This document shows positions 8,401-16,402 of a DNA stretch of 40,823 bases, one piece after another. Below the pieces are notes generated by a model that was not told the origin of the DNA, did not search any database, and worked only from the letters and a program-made list of their open reading frames with translations. A program made the translations under genes and the position numbers. The stretch is from Saprospiraceae bacterium (lineage in GTDB: Bacteria; Bacteroidota; Bacteroidia; Chitinophagales; Saprospiraceae), in the NCBI GenBank assembly GCA_016787415.1, contig JAEUUT010000147.1, forward strand, positions 1 to 40,823. Reading direction: 5' to 3'. Each line of letters begins with the position of its first letter. Position 1 is the first letter of the stretch.

Positions 8401-9741
8401 CGGGTGGCTCCAACTAAGCGAGCCCACGTAGCCGCCCAGGCCCGCCCAGGTTTGGCCGCCATTGGTGCTTTTAAACCAGGACGTGCCGCCGGCTATGAGT
8501 TCGTTGGCGTTGTTGGGGTTGACGACGATGGCCATGTCATAAAATCCCTGATCGAAGCCGGTAGACAGTCCATTGTTGCTCATCAGGTTGGTGTGGGCTG
8601 GTATGCTGTACGCGGTGGGGCTGTCGCCGATGGCGTTGCCTGGGTTCGTGTTGCTCCAGGTGCTGCCGTTGTCGTTGCTCACAAACACGCCCACGTATCC
8701 ATTCAGGTTGAAACCCTCGCCGCAGAGGTACGCGTACAATTTGGAAGGATTGGAAGGGCATACAGCGATGATGGCGCCTGTGACCGATTCGCCGCTTCCG
8801 GGCGACCACCAGCCAGTTCCGGTGTTGGAAAACGAGGCGCCGCCGTTGGTGGACACCAGAAATTGCGAGGTGCTACCGTTTTTCCGCACGGCAAAAAAGG
8901 TAGTCGGGGCCCCGGGTTTTGCTTTCACCGTCCAGGTTTGCTGCGTATGCAGTTTGGTCCAGTTGGTACCGCCGTCGGTGCTGCGCAGCAGTCCCTGGTC
9001 GCTGGCGGCCAGTACGGTGTTAGGGTCATCAGAGCGAATGGCCATTTCATTTACCCAAAGGCCGTTTTCGGAATAAACGGTCGTCCAGGAAGCCCCGCCG
9101 TCGCTCGTTTTGATGATTTTCCCGCTGGTAGCGGCATAGGCTGTGTTGGGGTCGGTTGGGTGAATTTTGACGGCGCCAAACGAACCATGCTCCACATGGG
9201 CGCTCAGAAGTGTCCAGTTCAGGCCTTTATCGGTGGTTTTCCAGACGCCGCCCGATTCGCCGCCGGCATAGAGCACATTGGGGTCGGAAGGGGCAATGTC
9301 GATCGAGTAAACATTGGTTTGCCAGGTTACTTCCGTGACGCCATCGGTGTCGTAGGTGCGTTTCGGCCCGAGGAAAGTCCAGCCACTGCTGTTGCCGTCG
9401 CGCTCGTCGAGCATGGCGCGGGTAGCCAGCAGTTGTTGTTCCCGTTGTTGTTGTTCCTGTACGTCGGGCAGGTGCAGGTTGCCGTCGCCCTGCACGTAGG
9501 CGCGCGCCCAGTGCATCCAGCGTTTGTAGTATTTGGTGTACGTGTTTTTTTCGTAGGAATGCGTTTTGAAATACAGATCATAGGCCTTTTGTATTTCAAA
9601 AACATTGGGGTTCTCGGCTTGCATCATTTGCATCCAGTCGGGTGCATCGGGGCCGATGTAGACTTCAGAGGGGCGTTGTTGTGAAAATGCCGTAAATGCC
9701 ATCAACAGGCACAGCGAAAGCAGCAGGGCGTTGGATTTCAT
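5479..9741 (-). CDS. Secreted BNR/VPS10-like, PKD, LamG protein with T9SS sorting domain
   Basis: About 1420 residues. A signal peptide (MKSNALLLSLCLLMAFTAFSQ) is followed by a long beta-propeller region with many BNR/sortilin-type motifs (STDGGTNW, TTDGGQSW and similar, roughly 110-790). Next come a PKD-like domain (about 812-885), a LamG/concanavalin-like domain (about 890-1045), a T9SS-associated beta domain (WFDFQAALENN) and a C-terminal type A sorting domain (from about 1347, SPNPVGKGQTLHI to GGKVVVE). T9SS cargo of this kind is exported to the cell surface or medium; glycan binding or hydrolysis is possible but no catalytic site is identified. The start at 9741 is preferred over 9774 because it places the signal peptide at the N-terminus. 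Confidence 0.85.
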   Translation of the reverse strand: MKSNALLLSLCLLMAFTAFSQQRPSEVYIGPDAPDWMQMMQAENPNVFEIQKAYDLYFKTHSYEKNTYTKYYKRWMHWARAYVQGDGNLHLPDVQEQQQREQQLLATRAMLDERDGNSSGWTFLGPKRTYDTDGVTEVTWQTNVYSIDIAPSDPNVLYAGGESGGVWKTTDKGLNWTLLSAHVEHGSFGAVKIHPTDPNTAYAATSGKIIKTSDGGASWTTVYSENGLWVNEMAIRSDDPNTVLAASDQGLLRSTDGGTNWTKLHTQQTWTVKAKPGAPTTFFAVRKNGSTSQFLVSTNGGASFSNTGTGWWSPGSGESVTGAIIAVCPSNPSKLYAYLCGEGFNLNGYVGVFVSNDNGSTWSNTNPGNAIGDSPTAYSIPAHTNLMSNNGLSTGFDQGFYDMAIVVNPNNANELIAGGTSWFKSTNGGQTWAGLGGYVGSLSWSHPDIQGLAASGNDLWIASDGGLDYSSNFGGTIAARMNGISGSDMWGFDSGWNEDVLVGGRYHNGNMAWHQGFPAGKFYRMGGAESPTGYVNPGDARKTYFSDIGGYRLNGGFGDGASAFSVGLFPNESYAYYANSEMAWDPRCWNIVYIGNENKLWKSTDGGTSYEVLYTFPGDADNTVYDIEVSRSNPDVIYCSQWDGLDDAMWRTENGGQSWTQLTPLPLPNNNDRVKMAVSAEDEDVLWVAVTYGSNGKKIYKTTDGGQSWTNLTTSILNGITIANIMAQYGTDGGIYLGTNAGVFYRNNTLNNWQPYSTDLPLSAETNRLKPFYRDGKIRNGCWGFGVWEADLYEPSQVIAQPIASALNTQCQRDTVYFDDYSVVNHAGATWAWSFSPTPQYVSATDVRNPKVLFGQPGAYTATMTLNGSYQKSLTITIGDACRADTIPGNAVVLGGNTPEDYVSLPALNLQTNTMSVSCWIKIDGIQADYSSIFMHDGDAAGFNFVPGNNHLGYHWGETGAWWWDSGLEVPQNVWTHVAWVVEPTGVSVYVNGKKAKNNFTAPAMNLNSGFRLGSYHGWGGRYVKGSIDEVCVFNNSLTQNDIRELQHLTKDPADFPNLLAYYQFNEMSGAALDRAGSRHAALAGGSIGRSTSTAPVGKGVSARLSVNSTGTYTFGNTGLILKFPAGTTPGGELCVSRIDQSPDQLPDASPHSTGYWVVNNYGNSATFTPLTSLEFKGYGPIAAGAPPADFRLYKRGSFAEGATWGNAIDQADGLTPGINGSVLFSTGNNVSSFSQFVITSTTVLAVEWFDFQAALENNRQVRLYWSVNQKDVARFVVEKSLDGQHFQAIATIPARPENGLFAYQSLDNDPQKGVNYYRLRQEDRDGAYSYSAIRTVLVEALADEWTVSPNPVGKGQTLHIRTIYDAPYRFRLFSVSGKLVAEKTGEGAMNIEGLDLPAGVYGYEILSDRKKMGGKVVVE

Positions 9742-9867
9742 CTTGTCGAATGTTTGAACAAATGAGGGCTCCAAGGTAGCAAGCCATGCGGGTATCCTGT
9801 TATGTTACAGTGGGAGAGAGTTCGTCTTGGGATGACGGAATGGGGATTTTGTGGGGAGGGATTTTTT

Positions 9868-10135
9868 GTTCGGCTTCGCCTGAATAAGATTTACCATTCG
9901 GCTTCGCCTCACGATGGGGGACTTGGGATTTTGCGGATAAAGCGGATAAAACGGATTTTTCTCGTTTTTACCCATAATTGGTTGCTTTTGTTAATACTTC
10001 AGTATTCAATAAAAAATCAAAACAAGTGGCCGACAGGCCACAAAAAATCCGTTTTATCCGCTTTATCCGCAAAATCCCAAGTCCCCCATCGTGAGGCGAA
10101 GCCGAACGGTAAATCTTATTCAGGCGAAGCCGAAC
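9868..10135. repeat. Long palindrome E1 (93-bp arms)
   Basis: Arms 9868-9960 and 10043-10135 differ at about one position. They contain GTTCGGCTTCGCCT words, then GGGACTTGGGATTTT and GCGGATAAAGCGGATAAAA. The 82-base spacer holds a small hairpin, GTGGCC-GACA-GGCCAC (10026-10041), and AATACT-TC-AGTATT. No gene is seen in the 9775-10146 gap. A relative with different filler lies at 33196-33533. Confidence 0.9.
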
Positions 10136-10146
10136 GAAAAAAACAT

Positions 10147-10683
10147 TCAATGCGGCAGCCGGGGCCGGAAATACCCGTAAATCCAGGTGCCCGCAATGGC
10201 ACTCAGGAGCGTGACGCCGATAACGAATGCTCCGGTACCGATTTGAGCAAACAAAGGGCCCGGACAAGCGCCGGTCATAGCCCATCCAAAGCCGAACAGG
10301 AGGCCGCCATAGATTTGGCCGCGGCTGAAGCGTTTGGGGTGAAATTCGATGGATTCGCCATAAATCGTGCGAACCTTGAATTTTTTGATCAGCCAGACAG
10401 AAATAATGCCCAGCACTACCCCTGTTCCGATGACGCCGTACATGTGAAACGATTGCAGGCGAAACATTTCCTGAATACGAAACCAGGAAATGATTTCAGC
10501 CTTGACGAAAGCGATACCAAAAAAGATACCCACCAGCGAATACTTGAAATTGTACCACCATGGGTGTTTCAGTTGCGATTCATTGACACACATGGTATCG
10601 ATCGAACGCACTTCGAAATCGGTAGGGCCAGCCAGGATCGGGTCGGGCACGGCGGGCGTTTGAAAGGTTTTTACCTCAGACAT
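10147..10683 (-). CDS. YeeE/YedE-family half-transporter (C-terminal-half type)
   Basis: 178 residues with about four membrane helices and the family signature GFGWAMTGACPGPLFAQIG near residue 132, including its conserved Cys. YeeE/YedE proteins move thiosulfate or related sulfur compounds across the inner membrane; in E. coli one long protein does this, whereas here two short proteins each carry one Cys-containing signature. It follows the other half-gene (10738-11301) and a possible 18-codon gene whose stop overlaps this ATG (ATGTCTGA), suggesting translational coupling. Regulation is probably from the Fnr-type promoter at 11322-11366. Confidence 0.85.
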   Translation of the reverse strand: MSEVKTFQTPAVPDPILAGPTDFEVRSIDTMCVNESQLKHPWWYNFKYSLVGIFFGIAFVKAEIISWFRIQEMFRLQSFHMYGVIGTGVVLGIISVWLIKKFKVRTIYGESIEFHPKRFSRGQIYGGLLFGFGWAMTGACPGPLFAQIGTGAFVIGVTLLSAIAGTWIYGYFRPRLPH

Positions 10684-10732
10684 TTTTCTTGCCGAATATT
10701 TTTAAAATCAGGTAAATGATAAGGGCTGTCAT
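10676..10732 (-). CDS. Possible 18-residue membrane micropeptide between the YeeE halves
   Basis: A short frame encodes MTALIIYLILKIFGKKNV: one hydrophobic stretch with a basic tail, the form of a single-pass inside-positive helix. It starts five bases after the stop of the upstream YeeE half-gene, and its TGA overlaps the start of the downstream one in ATGTCTGA. The position in a tight operon and the overlap suggest a translated gene or at least a coupling cistron. Chance cannot be excluded at this length. Confidence 0.4.
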   Translation of the reverse strand: MTALIIYLILKIFGKKNV

Positions 10733-10737
10733 GGCTG

Positions 10738-11301
10738 TTACAGCGCCATGATATGGGGCAAAATGAGATTTGCCATGATAAATCCGCCGACCATAAAGCA
10801 ACAGGTAGCGATCAGCGAAGGAAATTGCAGGTCAGACAAGCCCATAATGGCGTGCCCGCTTGTGCAACCACCGGCATAACGGGAGCCGAAGCCTACCAAC
10901 AATCCGCCCACCACCATCATGATAAAGCCGCGCAGGGTGAACAGGCTTTCCCAGGAAACGAGTTGCGCAGGCGCCATGCCGCTAAAATCGGTAATGCCGT
11001 AGCCCTGTAATTCGGCCGCCAGCCCCGGCGCTACTTGCACGGGTTCCGGATTGGCCAGTACCGTGGAGGCGATGTATGCGCCGGCGATGATGCCGCCGAC
11101 AAAGAAAAAATTCCAGATTTCCTTTTTCCAGTCGTATTTGAAAAACTGGATATTGGCTGGGAGACAGGCCGCGCAGGCGTGGCGCAAATTGGCCGACAGG
11201 CCGAAATGCTTATTGCCCAGAATCAGCAACGCCGGTACGGTAAGGCCGATTACAATGCCTGCCGCCCACCAGGGCCAGGGTTGAGAAAGTACTTGCATCA
11301 T
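10738..11301 (-). CDS. YeeE/YedE-family half-transporter (N-terminal-half type)
   Basis: About 187 residues, several membrane helices, with LRHACAACLP near residue 40 and the family signature GFGSRYAGGCTSGHAIMGL with its conserved Cys. It probably carries thiosulfate or another reduced sulfur species together with the second half-gene. The frame is open from ATG 11343, but the promoter's -7 box (11322-11329) and Fnr-type site (11353-11366) surround or precede that ATG, so the start is most likely ATG 11301 (MMQVLSQPWPWW) or 11298; I expect QPWPW near the N-terminus of homologues. It is the first gene of a two- or three-gene unit. Confidence 0.85.
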   Translation of the reverse strand: MMQVLSQPWPWWAAGIVIGLTVPALLILGNKHFGLSANLRHACAACLPANIQFFKYDWKKEIWNFFFVGGIIAGAYIASTVLANPEPVQVAPGLAAELQGYGITDFSGMAPAQLVSWESLFTLRGFIMMVVGGLLVGFGSRYAGGCTSGHAIMGLSDLQFPSLIATCCFMVGGFIMANLILPHIMAL

Positions 11302-11321
11302 GCTTTGTTGATATTTATCAG

Positions 11322-11366
11322 CAAAGTTGATGATGGGAGTCATTGCGAAAGCGTGACTTTTGTCAC
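11322..11366 (-). promoter_or_regulatory. Fnr-type activator site plus -7 box for the yeeE pair
   Basis: The palindrome GTGAC-AAAA-GTCAC occupies 11353-11366. Exactly 23 bp downstream on the minus strand is CAACTTTG (11322-11329), a -7 box lacking the first T of TAnnTTTG. The operator centre would sit near -41, the class II activator position of Crp/Fnr proteins. Confidence 0.7.
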
Positions 11367-11392
11367 ACGCGACGACGGGTACAATATCGAAC

Positions 11393-12829
11393 TCAGAAAA
11401 TGTAGTTCAGTACCAAATTATACTGCGACATATTCACCCGGTTGATCACCAGTTTGTCGTTGCCGTACACATCGCCCAGGCGGCCTTTCCACACATACAG
11501 GAATTGCGCTTTCAAACCATTGAGCACCCCTCCGAATGCATACCGCATGTCCAGATTCAATTGTTGGTAGGCCGGAAAAGCATATTTATTGAAAAGGTGG
11601 TTTTTGACGTCGGGCAGGTAAAAATGCCCGTAAGCGGCTTCCATTCTCAGTTTTTTGTTGGCAGATTGCCAGGAAACACGCCCCGAAAAAGCGTGTACAT
11701 CGCCGCTGCCTTCGATGCGTTCGCGTGACATGAAAGTGTAAAACGGCTCTCGGCCCCATTCGCGTGGCGAGAGGAAACGCCCGTCGCGTGTAACACGGGT
11801 GTAGCCTGTCAGCACCTGCCAGCCAGCGCGCTGCCAGCCTAATTGAGCGCTGATGGCATTCGATTGTTCGCCCTGTTGAAAATAAGTTTTGGATGCGTCT
11901 TCATGGCCGCCATAAGCCAGTGCATTTTGATGGGTGAATTGCAAACCACCGAGGAGAGTGTGGCCATTGGAAAGTGGGTAAGTATAATCGGCTTGCACCA
12001 GTGCCGTGTTGAAGATATTCTCCACGTATTGATCCCAGGCTTGCAATTTCAGGCGTTTGCTCATTTGACGGGTGATGCCCAGCATGCCCACGCCCTTGCT
12101 TTTCAGGTTGGTGGAATAACCGCTGGCCGTGCCGTCCGGATTGAGGCCTTGCGGGTAAAGGCCGATCGATTCGCCGATGGAGTACCACTTTACGGTGCTG
12201 CGCGGCGATATTTGCCACAGCCACCCGCCTTCTATTTTTGTTTTTTTCAGGTCATTGATTTCAGCCCAGACGCCACCTTCAGCAGTGGGGCGCATACGAC
12301 CGTCCTGCGCATTGATAAAAGGCGATTGTATGGACTGGCGGCCAACGGTGATGCGCGATTTTTTCCACTGATACCGCAGCCAGAACTCTTCCATGCGGTC
12401 GAGGTCGTTGCGATTGTCGGGGTTTTGTACATCGAACAGACCGATTTCGTAGCGATTGGAAGCGCCCGTGGCCGGGTCTTTTTTACTTAGATCGGAGGAT
12501 GCCAGGTTAAAATTGAAAATGCCGCTCAGCCCCATACTGAATCCATGCAAAGGAAGGGTGCTGAACTTCAGGCCGCCGCCACCAGCCAGCGCATAGTAGT
12601 CGGTCAATGTAGCCGAGTTGTCGGTAGCCATGAAAAACGAACGAAAATGGCCGCCGAAATGCCCATGCTGAAATGCCTCCAGCAGGTTGTTTGCCGAAGG
12701 GCAGCCTGCTTCAGGTGCATCATCGTGGGGCTTTTCATGGGTCAGGTGAGCGGCGAGCGCCAGGGAGTCTTGCGCTGCCACAAGCCGGGCAGAAAGCACT
12801 GCTACAAGCAGGATCAGGAGGTTTTTCAT
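11393..12829 (-). CDS. OprD-like outer-membrane porin
   Basis: About 478 residues with a signal peptide (MKNLLILLVAVLSARLVAAQ) and then alternating amphipathic strands of an outer-membrane barrel, ending in LNYIF with the terminal aromatic residue typical of barrels. The segments GRQSIQSPFINAQDGRM and EEFWLRYQWKKSRITVG are those of OprD/OprD-like porins. It probably admits small anions; the shared operator type suggests a sulfur compound. ATG 12829 gives the best signal peptide, ATG 12838 is the alternative. It has its own Fnr-type promoter. Confidence 0.75.
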   Translation of the reverse strand: MKNLLILLVAVLSARLVAAQDSLALAAHLTHEKPHDDAPEAGCPSANNLLEAFQHGHFGGHFRSFFMATDNSATLTDYYALAGGGGLKFSTLPLHGFSMGLSGIFNFNLASSDLSKKDPATGASNRYEIGLFDVQNPDNRNDLDRMEEFWLRYQWKKSRITVGRQSIQSPFINAQDGRMRPTAEGGVWAEINDLKKTKIEGGWLWQISPRSTVKWYSIGESIGLYPQGLNPDGTASGYSTNLKSKGVGMLGITRQMSKRLKLQAWDQYVENIFNTALVQADYTYPLSNGHTLLGGLQFTHQNALAYGGHEDASKTYFQQGEQSNAISAQLGWQRAGWQVLTGYTRVTRDGRFLSPREWGREPFYTFMSRERIEGSGDVHAFSGRVSWQSANKKLRMEAAYGHFYLPDVKNHLFNKYAFPAYQQLNLDMRYAFGGVLNGLKAQFLYVWKGRLGDVYGNDKLVINRVNMSQYNLVLNYIF

Positions 12830-12862
12830 GTACAACAAGATGAAATTGCTTCAAAATTGTCG

Positions 12863-12907
12863 CAAAGTTGGGGTAGAGGAGCCGTGTACGAGTGTGACAT
12901 TTGTCAC
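12863..12907 (-). promoter_or_regulatory. Fnr-type activator site plus -7 box for the porin
   Basis: GTGAC-AAAT-GTCAC (minus-strand reading) at 12894-12907, then 23 bp, then CAACTTTG at 12863-12870. The spacing and -7 box are the same as for the yeeE pair. Confidence 0.7.
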
Positions 12908-12922
12908 TCTTGTTAGTTGGCC

Positions 12923-12957
12923 AAAAAAGAGGCTGCCGGCGTGTCGCCGGCAACCTC
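12923..12957 (-). terminator. Rho-independent terminator of the CstB-like gene
   Basis: On the minus strand, a 13-position GC-rich stem (929-941 with 945-957 of this kilobase, one mismatch, three-base loop) is followed by TTTTTT. It lies 31 bp past the stop of the persulfide dioxygenase gene and insulates it from the porin promoter. Confidence 0.85.
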
Positions 12958-12988
12958 CTATCGAACTAAATCCCTAATATATTCACTC

Positions 12989-14407
12989 TTAAAGCATGGT
13001 ACTGGGGCATACGTAATCCGACACTTTGAATTTGCCGGTTTCTTTCATGGCTTTGAATCCACCTGCCACATCCACGAGGTTGTCGTAGCCACGCGCCCGC
13101 AGGATGCTGGCAAAAACCATGGAGCGGTAGCCGCCGGCACAATGGATATACACGGTGCGGTCTTTTGGTATGCGTAGCATCGAGTCGTTGATATAATCGA
13201 GCGGTGCATTTTCCACATCCACCACATGTTCGCTCAGGTATTCGCTGTTTTTGCGCACGTCGATCAGGGTGGTGTCGGGTTTCGCAGCCATGATATCGGC
13301 CATTTCCTGGGCTGTTACGCGCTGGATGCTATCGATTTCCATGCCTGCTTTTTTCCATGCTTCAAAGCCGCCGTCGAGGTAGCCAATGCAGAAATCGTAG
13401 CCGACACGTGCCAGGCGGGTCACCACTTCTTCTTCGCGGCCAGGCTCGGTTACAAGCAGGATTTGCTGTTTGATGTCGGGAATCATGGCGCCTACCCAGG
13501 GTGCAAAATTGCCGTCGAGGCCAATGTTAATAGAATTGGGCACGAATCCTTCCGAGAAAACCTGTGCATTGCGGGTATCCAGGATGAGTGCGCTGGTTTC
13601 GGTAGCCGCCACTTCAAATGCGCGGGGCGACAGGGCGTGGGTACCGCGTTCGATCACCGTATCGATGCTGTCGTATCCGAACTTGTTCATGGCCACGTTG
13701 AACGGGAAGTAAGCAGGCGGCGGCATGAGGCCGGTGGTAACTTCTTTTACAAATTCTGCGCGGGTCATATTGGGGCGCAGGGCGTAGTTGGTAGCCTTTT
13801 GATGGCCCAGGGAATCGGATGTTTCTTTCGACATGTTTTTGCCGCAGGCAGAGCCGGCGCCGTGTGCCGGGTACACGATCACCTCGTCGGACAAAGGCAT
13901 GATTTTATTGCGCAGCGAATCGTACAGGGTTTCGGCCAATTGTTCCTGGGTCATGTTGGCTGCTTTTTGCGCCAGGTCGGGGCGCCCTACGTCGCCGATG
14001 AAGAGCGTATCGCCGGAGAACAGCGCATATTCTTTACCATTTTCATCGATTAGCAGGAAACTGGAACTTTCCATGGTGTGGCCCGGCGTGTGTAGCACCC
14101 GGAACGTGACATTGCCCACTTTGAAGTCTTCGTCGTCTTTTGCCACATACGCCTCGAATGAAGGAACGGCAGTAGGGCCGTAAACGATGGTAGCGCCCGA
14201 TTTTTTGGCCAGGTCGATATGGCCGCTTACAAAGTCGGCATGAAAGTGCGTTTCAAAAACATACTTGATTTTTGCGCCGTCTTTCTGGGCTTTTTCCAGG
14301 TAAGGTTCTACTTCGCGCAGCGGATCGATCACAACAGCCTCGCCGGCACTTTCTACATAATAAGCGCCTTGTGCCAGGCATCCGGTATAAATCTGCTCAA
14401 TTTTCAT
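12989..14407 (-). CDS. Persulfide dioxygenase-rhodanese fusion, CstB-like
   Basis: 472 residues in three parts. A metallo-beta-lactamase-fold persulfide dioxygenase domain (1-240) has the metal motif THFHADFVSGH (53-63), H110, D133 and H182. A pseudo-rhodanese domain (about 262-358) has a LLVTEPGREEE loop lacking the catalytic Cys. An active rhodanese domain (about 365-460) has C423 in HCAGGYRS. This is the architecture of S. aureus CstB, which turns persulfides into sulfite and thiosulfate in the cytoplasm. It is transcribed singly with its own terminator. Upstream lies a CsoR/CstR-like palindrome (14528-14543) instead of the Fnr-type site seen on its neighbours, so it may respond directly to persulfide. 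Confidence 0.9.
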   Translation of the reverse strand: MKIEQIYTGCLAQGAYYVESAGEAVVIDPLREVEPYLEKAQKDGAKIKYVFETHFHADFVSGHIDLAKKSGATIVYGPTAVPSFEAYVAKDDEDFKVGNVTFRVLHTPGHTMESSSFLLIDENGKEYALFSGDTLFIGDVGRPDLAQKAANMTQEQLAETLYDSLRNKIMPLSDEVIVYPAHGAGSACGKNMSKETSDSLGHQKATNYALRPNMTRAEFVKEVTTGLMPPPAYFPFNVAMNKFGYDSIDTVIERGTHALSPRAFEVAATETSALILDTRNAQVFSEGFVPNSINIGLDGNFAPWVGAMIPDIKQQILLVTEPGREEEVVTRLARVGYDFCIGYLDGGFEAWKKAGMEIDSIQRVTAQEMADIMAAKPDTTLIDVRKNSEYLSEHVVDVENAPLDYINDSMLRIPKDRTVYIHCAGGYRSMVFASILRARGYDNLVDVAGGFKAMKETGKFKVSDYVCPSTML

Positions 14408-14527
14408 GGCAAAAGAAATGATTGAAGGATGAAAAATTGTTGTTTGAGTAACTGCTGCGATTCATTTGACAGGTCATACGCAGCGCTGTTTTTTCAACAC
14501 AAGAGAGGTAATGTTCATCCAGTTCGG

Positions 14528-14543
14528 ATACCCTCGCGGGTAT
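14528..14543. promoter_or_regulatory. ATACCC-N4-GGGTAT palindrome, possible CsoR/CstR-type operator
   Basis: An inverted repeat with 6-bp half-sites ATACCC and GGGTAT around TCGC lies in the gap upstream of the CstB-like gene, 120 bp from its ATG. CsoR-family repressors, including persulfide-sensing CstR, bind G/C-tract inverted repeats flanked by AT like this one. No T-run follows on either strand, so it is not a terminator. No CsoR-family gene is in the window. Confidence 0.4.
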
Positions 14544-14557
14544 ATGCCTGAAAATAT

Positions 14558-15391
14558 TTAGTGACCTACTGCAGCGGCTGCCGCAGGATTCAGGTACAGT
14601 TCTTTTACGAGAATATAAACACCCATCACCAGCACAAACCATCCAAACGCCCTTTTGAGTTTATTGCCATCGATGTTGCGGCTCAGGCGGTTTCCAATAA
14701 AAATGCCTGCAATGGCCAGTATCGTTACGCTGCCCAGCAAGAGCCAGTCGAGGTGGTATTGCGACAAATCGCCCATGAACCCGAACAATGATTTGGCAGC
14801 AATGATGAGCAACGAGGTGCCTACGGCCTGTTTCATCGGCAATTTGCTGAAAAGAACAAGGGCCGGAATAATCAAAAAACCACCGCCTGCGCCTACCAGC
14901 CCCGTCAGAACGCCTACCACAGCGCCTTCCAGCAGAATCATGGGATAATTGAATTGTTGGGGCGCTTCTTCCAAACCTGCCTCCGTGGAGCCGTCTCTTT
15001 TATCGCGTATCATCGAAATCGAGGCAAACACCATCAAGGTAGCAAACAGCGCCATCATCATCATCGCCTTGGTAACCACCAGCGTTCCGATGGTAAATAC
15101 CGGGTTCGGAATCAGGGGTACCAGGTACGCCCGGGTGGCATACACTGCCAGAATGGACGGGATACCGAAAATCACAGCGGTTTTGAGGTTCACCAAGTGC
15201 TCGCGGTATTTAGGCCAGGTGCCTACCAGGCTGGTCGAGCCAACAATAAACAGGGAATAAGCCGTTGCCAGCACCGGATCCACCCCAAAAAGATACACCA
15301 GCACCGGAACAGTGAGAATACTGCCGCCGCCGCCGATGAGTCCGAGGGAAACGCCAATGAGTGCAGATGCAAAATAGCCTACAATAGCCAT
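14558..15391 (-). CDS. TauE/SafE-family sulfite/sulfonate exporter
   Basis: 277 residues with about eight membrane helices and the two-fold family pattern: GLIGGGGSILTVPVLVYLFG near the N-terminus and VGAGGGFLIIPALVLFSKLP at the second half. TauE/SafE proteins export sulfite, sulfoacetate or related anions from the cytoplasm; next to a persulfide dioxygenase the likely cargo is sulfite. It starts at ATG 15391 with its own Fnr-type promoter, although AraC, SoxB-like and TsdA-like genes lie upstream on the same strand. Confidence 0.88.
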   Translation of the reverse strand: MAIVGYFASALIGVSLGLIGGGGSILTVPVLVYLFGVDPVLATAYSLFIVGSTSLVGTWPKYREHLVNLKTAVIFGIPSILAVYATRAYLVPLIPNPVFTIGTLVVTKAMMMMALFATLMVFASISMIRDKRDGSTEAGLEEAPQQFNYPMILLEGAVVGVLTGLVGAGGGFLIIPALVLFSKLPMKQAVGTSLLIIAAKSLFGFMGDLSQYHLDWLLLGSVTILAIAGIFIGNRLSRNIDGNKLKRAFGWFVLVMGVYILVKELYLNPAAAAAVGH

Positions 15392-15428
15392 GATAATATG
15401 TTAGGTTGCTCGATTGCGATTGATGATA

Positions 15429-15473
15429 CAAAGATGCAGTGGTGTGCCGGCGCGGGTACGTGATAATTGTCAC
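15429..15473 (-). promoter_or_regulatory. Fnr-type activator site plus -7 box for tauE
   Basis: GTGAC-AATT-ATCAC at 15460-15473 (one half-site with T for C), then exactly 23 bp, then CATCTTTG at 15429-15436. The layout is that of the yeeE and porin promoters. Confidence 0.7.
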
Positions 15474-15497
15474 GAACGACACAATTATTTTTCAAAA

Positions 15498-16388
15498 TTA
15501 TCCGGTACCCGCCAACATGTACGAGGATCTGAAACCTTCGGGCGTGACGCCCAGGTATTTTTTAAAAAAACGGGTGAAATAGGCGTTGTCTTCAAAGTGC
15601 AGCGACTCGGCAATCTGGCCGATCATCAAATCGGAATTGACCAGTTGGCGTTTGGCTTCCAGCAGAATACGCTCCCGAATGAGTTCGCCGGCGCTTTTGC
15701 CTATCACATTGTTTACCAGCGCATTCAGGTGATTGGGCGTGATAAACATCAGTTCGGCGTATTCCTTGGGCAGTCTTTTTTCCCGGAAATGCTGCTCGAT
15801 CAGTTTTTCAAACTGCCGCATCAGTACCAAGTGGTGCTTGGAAATGTTTTCCTGCAAGGTATCGGGCATGGTACGCGACAGCCGTACCAGAATGGTGATG
15901 AGCATGCCTCGAAGAATGTCCATCACAAATTCCCGTCCGGTTTCAAATTCCCTCAGCATTTGTTCGAAGGTTTGCTCCACTTCCATGCAGCACACAGCGT
16001 CCAGGGTGTTGACAGAGCCGCCGGTGATGGTGTTAAACAAAGGGAAATCGCGCACAAAATGCGGATTGTGGCAAATGGACGTAAAAAACGACTCGTTGAA
16101 ATTGACAATATATCCGTCTGTTTCCTCGTCGAATTCCCAGGTGTGTATCTGCCCCGGCGCCATGTAGTACACCTGACGAGGCTTTACCTCATAACGCCGA
16201 AAATCGATCGAATGAGCGCCGCCGCCTTTGCTGAACAATACGATCTGAAAAAAATCGTGTCGGTGCGGAAACTGAATATCCCGATGGTTCTGCACAAAAT
16301 CGCGCAGGCGGGTTACTACGATTTCCGTCATGCAACGGTCGGCGCCGAGCAGGTTGCAAATGCTGTAAGTGGGCATTTTCTTCGACAT
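15498..16388 (-). CDS. AraC-family transcriptional regulator
   Basis: 296 residues. The N-terminal part is a cupin-like sensor (RHDFFQIVLFSKGGGAHSID, PGQIHTW); the C-terminal 100 residues are an AraC double helix-turn-helix (AELMFITPNHLNALVNNV, then IAESLHFEDNAYFTRFFKKY and LGVTPEGFR). ATG 16388 (MSKKMPTYSICN) is chosen because the open frame further upstream reads as the reverse frame of the SoxB-like gene. It lies 14 bp after the SoxB-like stop and is probably the last gene of the TsdA-SoxB-AraC unit. Its ligand is unknown; a sulfur-related signal is suggested only by context. Confidence 0.85.
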   Translation of the reverse strand: MSKKMPTYSICNLLGADRCMTEIVVTRLRDFVQNHRDIQFPHRHDFFQIVLFSKGGGAHSIDFRRYEVKPRQVYYMAPGQIHTWEFDEETDGYIVNFNESFFTSICHNPHFVRDFPLFNTITGGSVNTLDAVCCMEVEQTFEQMLREFETGREFVMDILRGMLITILVRLSRTMPDTLQENISKHHLVLMRQFEKLIEQHFREKRLPKEYAELMFITPNHLNALVNNVIGKSAGELIRERILLEAKRQLVNSDLMIGQIAESLHFEDNAYFTRFFKKYLGVTPEGFRSSYMLAGTG

Positions 16389-16402
16389 AAGTCTTGCTCG
16401 TT

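Noticed and set aside
14465..14480. TGAC-CT-GTCA before the CstB-like gene as an Fnr-type site
   Set aside because: The half-sites are separated by two bases rather than four and no -7-like box lies 22-24 bp downstream.
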